Assembly: GCA_018105865.1 (NCBI GenBank)
Contig: CM030842.1
Location: 15,393,867-15,457,866 of the forward strand
Reading direction: 5' to 3'
DNA length: 64,000 bases
Origin: Metaphire vulgaris
Lineage: Eukaryota > Annelida > Clitellata > Crassiclitellata > Megascolecidae
This document shows positions 11,622 through 22,809 of the stretch, one piece after another. The translations under genes and the position numbers were made by a program. Position 1 is the first letter of the stretch. Every line of letters begins with the position of its first letter. The notes beneath the pieces were generated by a model that saw nothing but the letters and a program-made list of their open reading frames with translations, made no database searches and was not told the DNA's origin.

Positions 11622-11855
11622 AAGAAATTGTCTGATAATAAACCATTCCAGGCTAATGGCGTAAGCCACCTGCGTCGCTGAGAGATCAGTAAGTAAGTAA
11701 GTAAAATCGCGTGGATTTATATAGCGCCTTGGAAAGAGAAGCACAACAGTAGCTGCTTATTCGTAGGCACTCAGCCCCCTTTCTTGAAATAGCTATCTGA
11801 AAGGTATATGATCAGCCATGCAATAGTCAACATCCGAAGAGCAGTGAGGCTAGGA
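11622..11855 (+). repeat. SINE-like repeat with ATTTATATAGCGCC core
   Basis: It shares AAATTGTCTGATAATAAACC..GGCGTAAGCCACCTGCGTCGC and GTGGATTTATATAGCGCCTTG with the copy at about 22358-22604. Shorter relatives lie near 720-800, 4655-4700, 36,630, 53,225, 54,385 and 62,825. Confidence 0.6.
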
Positions 11856-11859
11856 TGTT

Positions 11860-12970
11860 ACAGCTATGGAGGAAATGATTTTAGAAAAGGAAGGATTTAA
11901 GCTTAAACCTGAAGACTTGAGGAGACAATGCGGGAATTATAGGAAATGAGGAATCAGATTTTATTGTTTGAAAGTGTCCAAGTCTGCGGAGGGAAGCTGG
12001 GATCGAGTTCCAAAGTCCAGGTGCGGCGTATGAGAAGGCACGGTTGCAAATTTTCAGGAGTGACTGATTCAGCGGGCGTGACAGAGTGAGATGAGATGAC
12101 GAACGTGTGGGTCGAGGAGGCTGAGGGGTTAATAGAGATCTAAGGTAGACAGGTTTTGATGACTGAAGTGAGCTATATGTAGGCCTAAGTGTTATTATCT
12201 TATAGGTCTATTGGATACGTTCAGTTATTTTAAGCCAATGTAATGATATTAGTATGGATGAAATATGGATATCAGCGCCGGATCTTACAATCGTTGTAGT
12301 ATGGGACTAACGTTATTTTATTTTTATGGAGGGGTAGAGGCATATGTGCATATGCATTCTATATTCCTAACAACCGCACAATTAGCCTAAATGTTAACGG
12401 ACGATGCTGGGGCCTAGGGTAAGACCATCTGACTCCTGGCTAGGATGCGCAAAAACCGAAATCTTTTATAGAAGGGGTTTTATTTGGCCTAAGCCTAAGC
12501 TTATTCTTTGCCTAGTTACTGTAACTGACTCGATAGATCCGGCTACTTCCTAGTAGTTTCTCGAGTTCTTGAGCCTATTGCACTATATAGGCTTACAAGG
12601 ACAACATATGGTTATAACAGGACCGAGAGTGGATTACACACTGTCGATATCGACTCGTGGATGTTAATTGGTATTTATTGCAATGAAGAGGGCAGGTGAC
12701 TCTGAGTTGAAGATGTTTAACTGGTTTGAAATTTATGATCGGGGACAAACAAACTAACTAACTCGTTAGCCGCCGTGAAGTCGTTCGTCGTTAGGCCTAA
12801 TAACACAAGTCTAACGACTGTTAGCTAAGCCCACATATGCCTAGGGTCTTTTAATAACGTATGATACAAGATAGTTTATTTATTTTTGATTGTTTGTTTC
12901 TATGGTATTGTATATCAACGTGTGTCCCAAGTCATAATTAAGATTGTTTTAGTAGGGAAAAGTAGCAACT
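11860..12970. other. Unassigned stretch
   Basis: It contains many CCTAAGCCTA/TAGGCCTA words but no open frame with splice sites and no paired repeat ends. Confidence 0.5.
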
Positions 12971-12974
12971 TCTG

Positions 12975-13278
12975 CAGTGGCGGTTCCAGGATTTCTTGGT
13001 GGGGGAGGGGTGAAATGAATTCACATGAAGTTGGTGGGCGGGTGAAAATAGAAAGATAAAATCAATAAACTTTGCCGGAAAAGGCTAACAAAATGGAATT
13101 TTACCTTTAATTTTACTACGCTTTTACCGAGAAAAAAAATAAGCTGACAAGCAAAAAAGGTCATCTGCAGTTTTTCTCCCGTATTTTTTCGAGACTTTAA
13201 CCCAAAAATAGGTTTCACAAGCAAACAAATCTGGTGGGGAATGCATCCCCACTCATCCCCCACGTGAAACCGCCACTA
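12975..13278. mobile_element. hAT-like MITE (CAGTGGCGGTTCC)
   Basis: Ends CAGTGGCGGTTCCAGGATTT and GTGAAACCGCCACTA. Gcaactt-type sequence flanks both sides but is offset by three bases on the left. Confidence 0.6.
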
Positions 13279-13671
13279 GCAACTTGTACATGATGTTGAA
13301 ATCAGAAGTGAACCATTTACGAAACCTACGACTTCAGCAAAGCAGTTTGCCTTCGTGCCCAAAATACACTTACTAAAAAGCGACGTTTAGTTTTTGGCTA
13401 TTGCACGATCTTGACCTAACAAGCCTGCATAAGACACTGGGTAGGGTACGGGGGTCGGACCCCTTTTCTGCCTAGGACCGGTTGTGGGGTTTGCGCAAAA
13501 CCGTTGAGAAATGTTGCGGGGGGTTTGGTGTCAGTGACTGAAGAGAATATGAGAATTTGCGAACAACTCATTGATGACCTTCATTTGGTCGTCGGAAACT
13601 TTTAACCAGAAAATGTCAACTCCCCCCACCATCCATCCACAATTCCAGTATAGTATATAATAATGACTCCC

Positions 13672-13673
<2 letters not shown>

Positions 13674-13768
<95 letters not shown>
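13674..13768. repeat. (AAT)n microsatellite
   Basis: About 31 units. Nearby 13,850-13,960 holds a diverged repeat of ACTCCCC/GGGGAGT words. Confidence 0.95.
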
Positions 13769-14204
13769 CGTTATTCGTGACAAACACAGCACCTAATAGT
13801 ACACAAACAAGGAATAACACAAATCAACTTAACTAAAAAACTAATAAACTAATGACTCCCCGGTCATTATTATGACGGGGGAGTTATGATTATATTTATA
13901 CAGTATATATAGTATATATATATACTAATGACTGGGGAGTTATTATTATATGGGGTTATTATAATATCCTACACCGAAACCGTAGTTTTCATAACATAGA
14001 TTTGTTCGATGTTCGTTTCTGGCTGAAATTTTATCTCGTCCTTCATAAAAGTATATGTTGAGCGTTTGCGCGGACAAAATAAAGCTTGACCATACGTTTT
14101 GTTTATGCAATGCCTTATAGACTGAATTATGACACGAATATTATAATAAATTGCTTCGTAGACGGACTGGTCTGTTTGAAACCAAGAGATTCACCGTCCA
14201 CGAT

Positions 14205-14394
14205 CAGTGCTTATTCTAGGCCTGTTTTTTTTTGGGGGAATTCCCCAGTTTTAAAATTCCCCCTCCAAATTTGTATATGTTGGCTTGAGGAATGGAAATT
14301 TCCCCCCAAAAGCGTGGAGAGACAAATCTTGTCCCCCAAACATTTCAAACTCCCCCCCCAATCCCCAATGTCAAGGTGGCTAGAATAAACACTG
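14205..14394. mobile_element. CAGTGYTTATTCTAG-ended MITE, 190 bp
   Basis: Ends CAGTGCTTATTCTAGGCCTG and GTGGCTAGAATAAACACTG, with a perfect 9-bp duplication gtccacgat (14196-14204, 14395-14403). Confidence 0.8.
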
Positions 14395-14468
14395 GTCCAC
14401 GATGTCTTGAGCGTACTGAGCTCGAGAAGGCTAACTGCATCATATTACTACTCAAAGTGGAGAAGCAC

Positions 14469-14571
<103 letters not shown>

Positions 14572-15065
14572 CGGTGCTCTAAATATTGAGGGGCTTGCCC
14601 ACCCCCCCCACGCCAAGGTGCTGTAGTATCTTATATGACGATCCTTTACTGAACGCAACATCTTTACATATCAAATTTAAATGGCTTTCATTCACATCAC
14701 TTATTCCAACCCTACTAGAAAAACTGCAATTGATATATATATATATATTAAATAACTTCGTATCAGTATTATTATGTAATGTAAAGTAATTATGTAATCA
14801 GGGATATTTTTACACACACCCTTCAATTTGAGGTCGATCCCTCCCCAAATTTGGTATTAATGTGACAATGGTATGCATACAAAATGCATACTAATTAGCT
14901 CCGTACACCCCTACCCCAATTTGAGGGCAACACTCCCCAAATTTTCCGATCCTAGAAATATCCCTGAATGTAATGTAAATAGCTATTTATATTGCGCCTG
15001 TTGTATTAATGTTAACAGGCGCATTACAGTGTCAATGATTATGATTATGACGACGAATGACAACT

Positions 15066-15124
15066 ACGATGATGATGATGATGATGCTGATGATGACGAT
15101 GATGATGACGACGACGACGACGAC

Positions 15125-15220
<96 letters not shown>

Positions 15221-15221
15221 A
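15066..15221. repeat. (GAT/GAC)n microsatellite beside the tail exon
   Basis: About 50 units, lying 130 bp 3' of the stop codon of the cytoplasmic-tail exon. Confidence 0.95.
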
Positions 15222-15350
15222 GTGACTTATTTTAACACTGCTGTCGCTGCTATTCTCGAATCTAGATTAGCCAATAAAGAAGTGTTAAAGTATCTATGCG
15301 CATTGACCTATGACCTATTGACCTATGATATAGGCCTATGCTTCGTCTAA

Positions 15351-15878
15351 CTATTCATGAAGTTCGAGCGTGTTACAGTACTGCGACTCGCTGTGTTTTC
15401 CCGCTCCCCTTTGGAATCCAGCGATCCTCGTGGAGTTCATGTAGACAGCGCCTCCTCCTCCCTCTCCCGGCTCTTCGTCCGCATCCTCCTCTTCCGCTTC
15501 CGGTATCCGCGGACCTGCAGCGCTCGTCACTGCGTACTCGTCCTCCGCAGGTTTGATCTTCGGGATCTCCGGGTGCTTCGGTTTCGAACAAAATCCCGAC
15601 ATAAACTGAGACAGGGCGGCGGGCGTGCTGTTCGAAGGCGCTTTGGACGGCGTTGTCTTCCCGGAAGAGCCGGAGTTCAGGACCCAGTAGCGTTCGGAGC
15701 CGCCTGGCATCGATGCCTCCGGCTCCGCGATGTCCTCCTCCCTCGGTCCCCTAGCTCGTCGACGGAGTCAGGAAGGCCCGGATCGACGACGACGGAAACT
15801 CGGTTGGAATTCTGCTCGACACCCGGGGTCCGGATCTTGAACGACCCCGTCTTCCGTTGTACAATAGTAATATTGCGT
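15351..15878 (-). CDS. Cytoplasmic-tail exon of the membrane protein, with apparent frameshift
   Basis: The acceptor TTTCAACTTTATAG|A (phase 2) follows the transmembrane exon and restores a glutamine. The frame reads QRNITIVQRKTGSFKIR and continues through VSVVVDPGLPDSVDELGDRG near 15,745. There the same frame turns into Arg-rich nonsense and stops near 15,679, while the frame one base away becomes clearly protein-like (EEDIAEPEASMPGGSERYWV) and runs to TAG at 15353-15351. One lost G in a G-rich run would explain this. The tail is acidic and Ser/Pro-rich, with tyrosine sites YWVL, YAVT, YMNS and YCNT; YxN is the classic Grb2-SH2 preference. It is GC-rich against AT-rich flanks. The (GAT)n tract at 15,066-15,221 lies in the 3' UTR or beyond. 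Opposite-strand ORFs are shadows. Confidence 0.6.
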
Positions 15879-16074
15879 CTATAAAGTTGAAACAGAGAAT
15901 TACATGTATATGTATATCTTATTATATAATTCTCGATGTCTGTCCGTCGCGTCTGTCCGTCCGCAACACGGCGGGTATTGCAAGACGCTGTTGTCATTGA
16001 CAACCAAATATTGTTTAATCAAAAATGTATTAAAACCAACTGAGCGTTTAACGAAGCGTCTTAATTGCAGCTTA

Positions 16075-16720
16075 AACCCCCGTCCCCCTTCCCTCACCAC
16101 TCCCTCTCCCAATCGTCCAGGCCCCAACCCATTCCCGCCCCGACCCCAAATCCTCTTTCCCCTTCCCTTGCCCATCCTCCTTCCCCTCTCCCCATCCCTT
16201 TCCCTCTCCTCATCCCCCTCCCAATCGCCCATTCCGGCCCCAAACCCCGTTCCCCTCCCTCTCCCCATCCCTTTTCCCTCTCCCCATCCCTTTTCCCTCT
16301 CCCCATCCCTTTCCCAAGCGCTCCGGCTCCAATCCATTCCCGCCCCGGTCCCAAACTTCCGTTCCCTTCCCTCTCCCCATCCCTTCCCTCTCACCACCCC
16401 TCTCCCAATCGCCCTGGCCCCAACCTATTCCTGCCCCCGGCCCCAACCCATTCCCGCCCCGACCCCAAACCCACGTTCCCTTCCCTCTCCCCATCCCTTC
16501 CTCTCACCACCCCTCTCCCAATCGCCCAGACCCCAACCCATACCTGCCCGCCCTGCCCGACAGGCCCCAAACCCCCGTTCCATTCTCTCTCCCCCCCTCT
16601 CCCAACCCCCGTACCTCTCTCCATCCCTCTCCCAATCGCCCTGACCCCAACCCATCACCGCTCCGCCCTACCCCCACCGGCCCCAAACCCCGTTCCCAAA
16701 CCTATACAACGCTGCTCCGA
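16075..16720 (+). repeat. C-rich minisatellite, units of about 92-113 bp
   Basis: The phrase CAATCGCCC..CCCCAACCCATTCC recurs near 16110, 16222, 16314, 16407, 16519 and 16632, spaced 92-113 bp. Between them are CCCTCTCCCCATCCCTTTCC runs. The plus strand is almost purely pyrimidine and the minus strand G-rich, with many GGG runs. All open frames across it are artefacts of composition. Confidence 0.85.
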
Positions 16721-16784
16721 AAACCCGACAACACACTTTCTTCTCCCAAACCTCCCTTCCCTCTTCCAATGCCCTGCCCCTTGT

Positions 16785-16786
<2 letters not shown>

Positions 16787-16820
<34 letters not shown>
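16787..16820. repeat. (AT)n; another at 17796-17832 directly after the Helitron end
   Basis: Pure AT dinucleotide runs. Confidence 0.9.
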
Positions 16821-16822
<2 letters not shown>

Positions 16823-16953
16823 CCTTCCTAGCCTCAATACCTATTTTTTAAATGTAACCTCAAGAGGAGATTAAATTTTCAGACGCCGTCACCGTACTGG
16901 GGATTTAATTTTTTGGAAAAGCGTTCTTCAGAAATGATTGCTGTAACGTTTTA

Positions 16954-17793
16954 AATTTGCTATATCTCAGGCTGTATAGAAGCTAAAAAGATGAGGTTTG
17001 CACCATTGTTTAGATTGTTTATTCCTCTTTCTAACCGTCCGTGCAAAACAAAAAATTTGGGGGTAGAGTCCACTTTACGGCCTAAAATATCACCCTCTCC
17101 CCCGAAAATGTTTAAAGCCCCCTAGCAAAATATTTTCAGCGGTAACCCCACTTTGGTCAGCGGCAAAGTTCTGAAGGGATGTCAGAGGAACAAAATAAAG
17201 ATAAGTTTGAAAATCGGTTGACATTTGGCAAAGATCTATCAATTCTAACCCGATGACCCCAATGTTTGAACATAAGTATTATCGGCGAATTTCGCGAAAG
17301 TTTTGAATTCTGAGAAAGTTTCCAAATTTTTTTTGAATTTGCTATATCTCGGGCTATATAGGAGCTAAAGAAGATGAGGTTTGCACCATTGTTTAGCTAT
17401 TTTATTCCTCTTTCTAACCCTCTGTGCAAAACAAAAAAGTTCAGCGTTCACGAGCTTTCCGACAATCAAGTGAGAATGAGGAGCAGGCTGTTGCTTGGCG
17501 TGCAAAAGCAGCACAGCAAACAAGAGAATCAAGCACTGCATGTCGTTCGACACTGCCAAATCAGTACACCTTCCTGACTATCAAGGTTCAGAAAATTCCT
17601 GCGAATGGGCGTTAACTCGGTTGAAGGAAAAGGCGGCGAGTGAAGGACATCTAATTGCGCAAAATGCTATTGCATTTGCGCAAAATCTGGAGGTAAAACA
17701 GCCAATCTCCCCGTCATATAATGCTATTTCATTTGCGCAAAATCGGGTGGTAAACAGCCAATGTCCCCGTCATTTTTGACGGGTAAACACCTA

Positions 17794-17794
<1 letters not shown>
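16954..17794 (+). mobile_element. Helitron-like 3' portion and terminus
   Basis: The right end has the Helitron signature: a hairpin CCCGTCA-TTTT-TGACGGG (17766-17783), seven bases, then CTAG (17791-17794) followed by T. Upstream is a direct repeat of about 65 bp (GCATTTGCGCAAAATC...CCCCGTCAT, twice) and an open fragment around 17,440-17,610 (ENEEQAVAWRAKAAQQTRES) that looks like a transposon-protein remnant. A 100-bp direct repeat (16954-17057 and 17336-17438) may mark its body. The 5' TC end was not located, so the start is approximate. Confidence 0.55.
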
Positions 17795-17835
<41 letters not shown>

Positions 17836-17980
17836 CGTCATTTGTCCTTAAGATACGTCGTTATCTGCAGACAGTATAGGGGTATCCAGTGTTCACCAAC
17901 AAAGTCCGGTTGCTCCGCCCACTGGTGGGCAGAAACCATAGAAACCATTGTCGTCTATTAATAGACGCCAATGGCAGAAG

Positions 17981-18341
17981 CAGTGGCGTAACGTGACTTT
18001 TCGGGGCCCGGGGGGCATCTTTGTCATGGGGGCCCCAAATTTTCAAAGTTTCGGGCTGACGAGCAAAAAAAAAAAGGTCATCGCCTCCTTTTTTTACCCT
18101 AACGAGCAAAAAAAAAGGTCATCGCCTCCTTTTTTACCCTAACGAGCAAAAAAAAAAAGATCATCGCCTCCTTTTTTCCCTTACGAGCAAAAAAAAGGTC
18201 GTCAGCACGTTTACTTCTATGGTTAGATTAAGGAAGTTAGGTTAACCCTAACCTAACCTAGCTTAGACCCCTCTTTGGGGCCCCGCCCGGGGCCCGGGGG
18301 CAGTCAACAAAGTGCCCCCCCCCCCCCACGTTACGCCACTG
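17981..18341. mobile_element. hAT-like MITE (CAGTGGCGTAACGTGA)
   Basis: Ends CAGTGGCGTAACGTGACTTTT and CACGTTACGCCACTG, perfect duplication ggcagaag. Inside are four tandem GACGAGCAAAAAAAAGGTCATCGCCTCC units. Confidence 0.85.
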
Positions 18342-18689
18342 GGCAGAAGCAGATTTCTAGCTGGTGGGCATAGATCAGTGACCATAGAGATTGTTCTGGA
18401 TACTCCTATAGGCCTAATTATAAAAAAATATATAGTTAGGCATTTCTATAGCACCATTTATACACTGTAATACCAAAGGGTATCAATCGATGGTACCTCA
18501 AATCCATCCGCTAAAAACCAGGTCATTCCAGAGATCAGGCAGAGTGGAAAACAGCAAGACAGAGCTAAGGAGGAAATGCTAACTCGAATATGCCATTAGT
18601 AGCTGCATCATCCGTGAATCTCAGATTGTTTGTATTTTGTCCTATTAGAATTCCTTCTAAATGTTCTTTGTTTTCCATATTTTCCTCTT

Positions 18690-18714
18690 CATATGCACTA
18701 AAGAACTTAAATCA

Positions 18715-18767
<53 letters not shown>

Positions 18768-18774
18768 TTATTAT

Positions 18775-18808
<34 letters not shown>

Positions 18809-18838
18809 TGTTGTTGTTGACGGTTATGGTAGTGGTGG

Positions 18839-18906
<68 letters not shown>

Positions 18907-18930
18907 GTGATGATAGTGATGATAGTGATG
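18690..18930 (+). repeat. Compound microsatellite (ATT)n(AGT)n(TTG)n(GAT)n with SINE-like lead-in
   Basis: AACTTAAATCAC, as in the copy at 24,000, is followed by about 55 bp ATT, 30 bp AGT, TTG and about 75 bp GAT repeats. Confidence 0.75.
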
Positions 18931-19356
18931 ACGATATTATTGTACGCGAAGTGCAATATGGCATCAGAATACCACAGGATGAAGTAGCCTGGACCGTGCA
19001 TCTCCGTTATTTAGGCTGTAACTAAGAATACATTCGAAGACAGATGTTTTTACTAGTTTATGTCAACTTTTAGAGTCTGTTTGACCGGACAAGGCAAATT
19101 GGAACGTTTGCTGAAGATGAATTATCTCTATTCTGGATCGAAATCGATTTCATTTTCGCTTCCAGTTGTCTTCGGCGGATAACTAATTGCCTTCCAAAAT
19201 TGCTGTTTAAAAACTCAACGGTTCTTTATAGCAGCTGGCCGCAACCGTATGTAGGCATACTGTAAATGGAGATGGGCCAATGGCATATGTGTTGACTGTA
19301 AATAGCCTATGATATAGGCTAATAAAATTTAAAAAATATAACTTATATATAACGTA

Positions 19357-19606
19357 CAGTGGCGTAGCCAGGATTTCCCGAAGGGGATTTGGTTTTTGGT
19401 TTTCACCGTGACCAACTTCGAAAAATTCTTGACAAGCAAAAAATTGGTCGTCACCTCTTGCACCATGTTACATTCTATAACCAAGTAGCCAAGGGGAGTT
19501 TGACCCACAAAATCGCGTCCCAAAATAAAAAAATGCATAAAAACTCGTTAAACTCACCAGCCAATGGGGGTTTAACACCTAAAACCCCCACTTAGCTACG
19601 CCACTA
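19357..19606. mobile_element. hAT-like MITE (CAGTGGCGTAGCCAGG)
   Basis: Ends CAGTGGCGTAGCCAGGATTT and TTAGCTACGCCACTA, perfect duplication ataacgta. Confidence 0.85.
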
Positions 19607-20068
19607 ATAACGTATATATATAAATAAATAAATATAACATATTATTATAGCCTTTAATATAGGCTGATGGCTGTGCTTGGAAATGCCCTACTTGCACTCG
19701 CTTGCTCCCATATTTCCTACCATGGCATACCCACGCTGTTGTGCAGCAGTTTCCAGAAAAGAGATCGAATGCTCCGTTTATTTCAACTGCTACTGTAAAA
19801 CCTCAATTCTGAAATGATACTGTGGCTTCTGAGTGTGTGCGAAGCTGCTCATAACGGTGATCTGCCGACGAGCGTTCTGCTTTTAATAATAAACGGTCTA
19901 ACTCATTAACAGTTTAATCGAGATCTTAAAAATCATGGCACTCAAGTATAGGCTAGTTTAGCCTATATGAAAAAGTAGGGACCCAATCCATATATCCCCC
20001 CCTCTTCCCTAGCCTAGTCTCGCAAAAAGTGGGCGAGGGGCTCGAGTGCCCTAACAGATGTTTGCGCC

Positions 20069-20411
20069 CAGTGGCGTATCCAAAGGGGGTTGAGGGTTAA
20101 ACCCCTCTTGGCTGCCGAAAACAATATTTTTAATGATTTTCCATGCACTTTTAATTTTGTGACGCAACTTTAGGGTCAACCCCCCCTTCTTGGGTATAGA
20201 ATGTAGAATGTAACGGTGTCTAAGAGGCGAGGACCTTTTTGCTTGTCTGGCTTGTCAGGGAAAAATAGTGTTGATGGCCTTTCTTTGCTTGTCAGGAAAA
20301 AACTGGAAATGATAACGTTTTTGCTTGTCAAGATTTTTCTAAAGTTGGCGTTGGTCCCAATCAAAAACCAAAATCCAAAACCCCTTTCCGGAAATTCTGG
20401 CTACGCCACTG
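20069..20411. mobile_element. hAT-like MITE (CAGTGGCGTATCC)
   Basis: Ends CAGTGGCGTATCC and GGCTACGCCACTG, flanks tttgcgcc/tttacgcc (7/8). Confidence 0.8.
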
Positions 20412-20664
20412 TTTACGCCTATGGAATCAAACCGACCGTTCCATTTCCCAAATAGGTAACCTACTCTAATTAATCAGCGCGTTACTGATGTCCACGAACT
20501 TCTAGAAAGTAAATCTTGAAGAATAAGTCCTACGATGGACGTTTCAATCAACCAGCCACTAGACTTCTATGGCGCCATGCACCCCCTGTCAATGAATGCC
20601 TTGGTTTTTTTTAATCAAAGGACTTGTTAATTCGGACTCGCAGAGGCGTAGCCAGCCTACTTAC

Positions 20665-20761
20665 TGTCTGCATCGTTGGCACTCTCGCACAGCGAGGGCG
20701 ACGACCAGAGCAACAATAATGACCAACGCCGCCGCCAACAGCCTCAAAGCCAACGTATGAT
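20665..20761 (-). CDS. Single transmembrane-segment exon of a type I membrane protein
   Basis: This 97-bp exon has a strong acceptor (TTTTGCTGTTTTCAG|AT, phase 1) and a strong donor (CAGACA|GTAAGTAG, phase 2). It encodes HTLALRLL, then an uninterrupted hydrophobic helix (AAALVIIVALVVALAV), then a basic, Cys-containing stop-transfer segment (RECQRCR). This is a textbook single-pass membrane anchor with the cytoplasm on the C-terminal side, and CxxC near the membrane could be palmitoylated. The next downstream exon (15878) has a matching phase-2 acceptor. The phase-1 entry is the usual phase for an extracellular module exon, but that upstream exon was not identified with confidence. A CAGAGGCGTAGCC transposon end lies about 20 bp from the donor, at 20641. 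Confidence 0.65.
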
Positions 20762-20852
20762 CTGAAAACAGCAAAACCATCGAACGCTGAACCCGTGTCG
20801 TCGTCGTCGCAAACCGGTCCTAGCTGCGGGATTCACCGTGGGGCCTAATACA

Positions 20853-21468
20853 CAGTGGCGGCTCCACAGGAGGAGGGGCCGGGGGCGGGCGGGTGCCCCT
20901 ATTGAGTGCCTGGCCCCCCAGTGGCCCTCTGTTGCAGAGGCGGATCTAGGGTATTCGGCGCCCGGGGACAAAGTGTACGTTGGCGCCCCTAACAACTGAC
21001 AAGCAAAAAAGGTCCTCACATCGTTTTCGGCGCCCCTCAACTCTCTCTCTCTCTTCATATAGTGCTGACGAACAAAACAAGGTCCTCGCAAGTGTTCTTC
21101 CCCTCACCTCGGCGCCCGGGGAACATGTGAACCCCTCTGCCCTCCCCTAGATACGCCTCTGTAAACTACAGAGAATGGTATTGGCAGACGTTTGGATGGC
21201 TAGCACTTTTGACAGGCAAGTGAAGAGGACCTAGTAATCACGTTTTTTTCAAAAATTAGGGCACTATCTCTTGTATATCAAAAGTGCTTGGCATTCAGAA
21301 TTTTGCCTGTGGTATTCTCTGTTGCGTAAATTGGACATTTTTAAACTAGGGCCTGTTGGGACCCTATACTTAATACTACATATCTAACAACAAATGGTTG
21401 ACCCCCATGATTAGAAGTTGCCACCCCAACCAACGGTCCCCACTTGCCAAATCCTAGAGCCGCCACTG
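20853..21468. mobile_element. hAT-like MITE with a second CAGAGGCGGATC element nested at 20935-21161
   Basis: Outer ends CAGTGGCGGCTCCACAGG and CTAGAGCCGCCACTG with flanks cctaataca/cctataca. The inner element has ends CAGAGGCGGATCTAGG and CTAGATACGCCTCTG. Confidence 0.65.
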
Positions 21469-21786
21469 CCTATACAAGAACGTCTACCCATATCTTCATG
21501 CCCGATGACAGGGTTATTTCTAGGATTAGCAATTTGGGGAGGATGTGTTGGTATTTTCTTGGGGTGCCGAAAAAGTCTAACAAGCAAAACAAGTCATCCG
21601 GCTCTCAGATGGGAGGGGGTGTCTCAGATTGGGGTGTTGCGAGGGGGCCTTAGGGGGTATAAAAATATCCCTGCCCGATGACATTTGAGACATTAGGCCA
21701 CATCAATAACGATACAATCTGTCGATATACGACGCCATCGCATTTGCACCTCCAACCGAAAGAGAGCTAATACATAAGCCAAAGAA

Positions 21787-22809
21787 GAAGCTGTCCATTA
21801 ATTATGTCAACAATTTTTGGGCAATTTTTGGCCCTCCCCTTGTCAACAACTGTCAGCTTTTTCACGTAACCCGCGCGCGCCCATAATTATGTCAAAAAGT
21901 TTTGACTCCCACCCCCAAGATCAATGACAGGTCCCAATAACAATGTTATTATTTTTTGCGGTGATGACCATTTTTACCATTTTCCCTTTTTTGCTCATCG
22001 AGTGTCAAAATGTGGCGGTGATGACCTTTTCTGCCATGCTTTTTTCCATTGTAATAAGTAGTATTTCATGAAATTTCCTATTTTTTGATTATTTGTAAAA
22101 CAGTGTTTATTCTAGGCCCTTTTTGGGGGCCTCCAAGTTTGAAAATTCCCCCCCCCCCAAAAAAAAATCTACTATGTTGCATTGGGGATCGAAATCACCC
22201 CAAAATAGTGTGACAAGTGTGACGAGAGGAGTTTTTTTATTATTTAGGAGAGGGGAAAAACATAATGTAAGGATATGACCATGTTCAGAAGAGCATTAGA
22301 GCATGTGGAGAAGAAGGGGAAGAAAGATAAAGAAGGATGTGATGACCTTTTTTGCTCAAGAAATTGTCTGATAATAAACCACTCCAGATTAATGGCGTAA
22401 GCCACCTGCGTCGCTGCTTGTCTAATACACGGAGATCAGTAAGTAAGCCAGTAAGTAAAAAATCTCGTGGATTTATATATCGCCTTGGGAAGGCAGCACA
22501 AGAGTATAGCTGCTTATTCTTAGGCGCTCAGCCTTTCTTAAAATAGCAATGGAAAGCGTATATGATCAGCCAGGCAATAGTCAACATCCGTCAAGGTTTT
22601 TGGTTAGAAAGCACACACAAACTTTCTCCCCCGCCCCCGAACATTTCAACCCCCCCAATGTCAAGGTGGCTAGAATAAACACTGTTTGTAAAAAGTGAAA
22701 TAGTCGACGTCAACTTCTCTTGACCCCCCCCCCCTCCACCTGTCAACAACTGTCAAACTTTATCAAACACCCTCCTCCTAAATTGTTGACGTAATTAATG
22801 GACAGCCCC
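21787..22809. mobile_element. PIF/Harbinger-like MITE interrupted by a nested transposon
   Basis: The left end (CTGTCCATTAATTATGTC) is damaged and the right end (GTAATTAATGGACAGCCCC|TAA) intact. The insertion at 22101-22684 splits ATTTGTAAAAAGTGAAA, a word that is continuous in the copy at 10878. Confidence 0.75.
22101..22684. mobile_element. CAGTGTTTATTCTAG-ended transposon with 9-bp target duplication
   Basis: Ends CAGTGTTTATTCTAGGCCC and GTGGCTAGAATAAACACTG. TTTGTAAAA is duplicated exactly on both sides (22092-22100, 22685-22693). It carries an inserted SINE-like unit (about 22358-22604). Confidence 0.8.

Noticed and set aside
14873..15350. Poly-Asp and poly-Met frames
   Set aside because: Products of the (GAT)n tract, as are similar Leu/Tyr/Ser/Ile runs at other microsatellites.
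15357..15884. Long plus-strand frame rich in Arg/Leu/Pro
   Set aside because: It is the antisense shadow of the receptor tail exon; splice sites and protein character support the minus strand.
15904..16874. Plus-strand frames of 246 and 269 codons, Pro/Ser-rich
   Set aside because: They are the C-rich minisatellite read in two frames. Both are open because the DNA is pyrimidine-only, and there is no gene structure.
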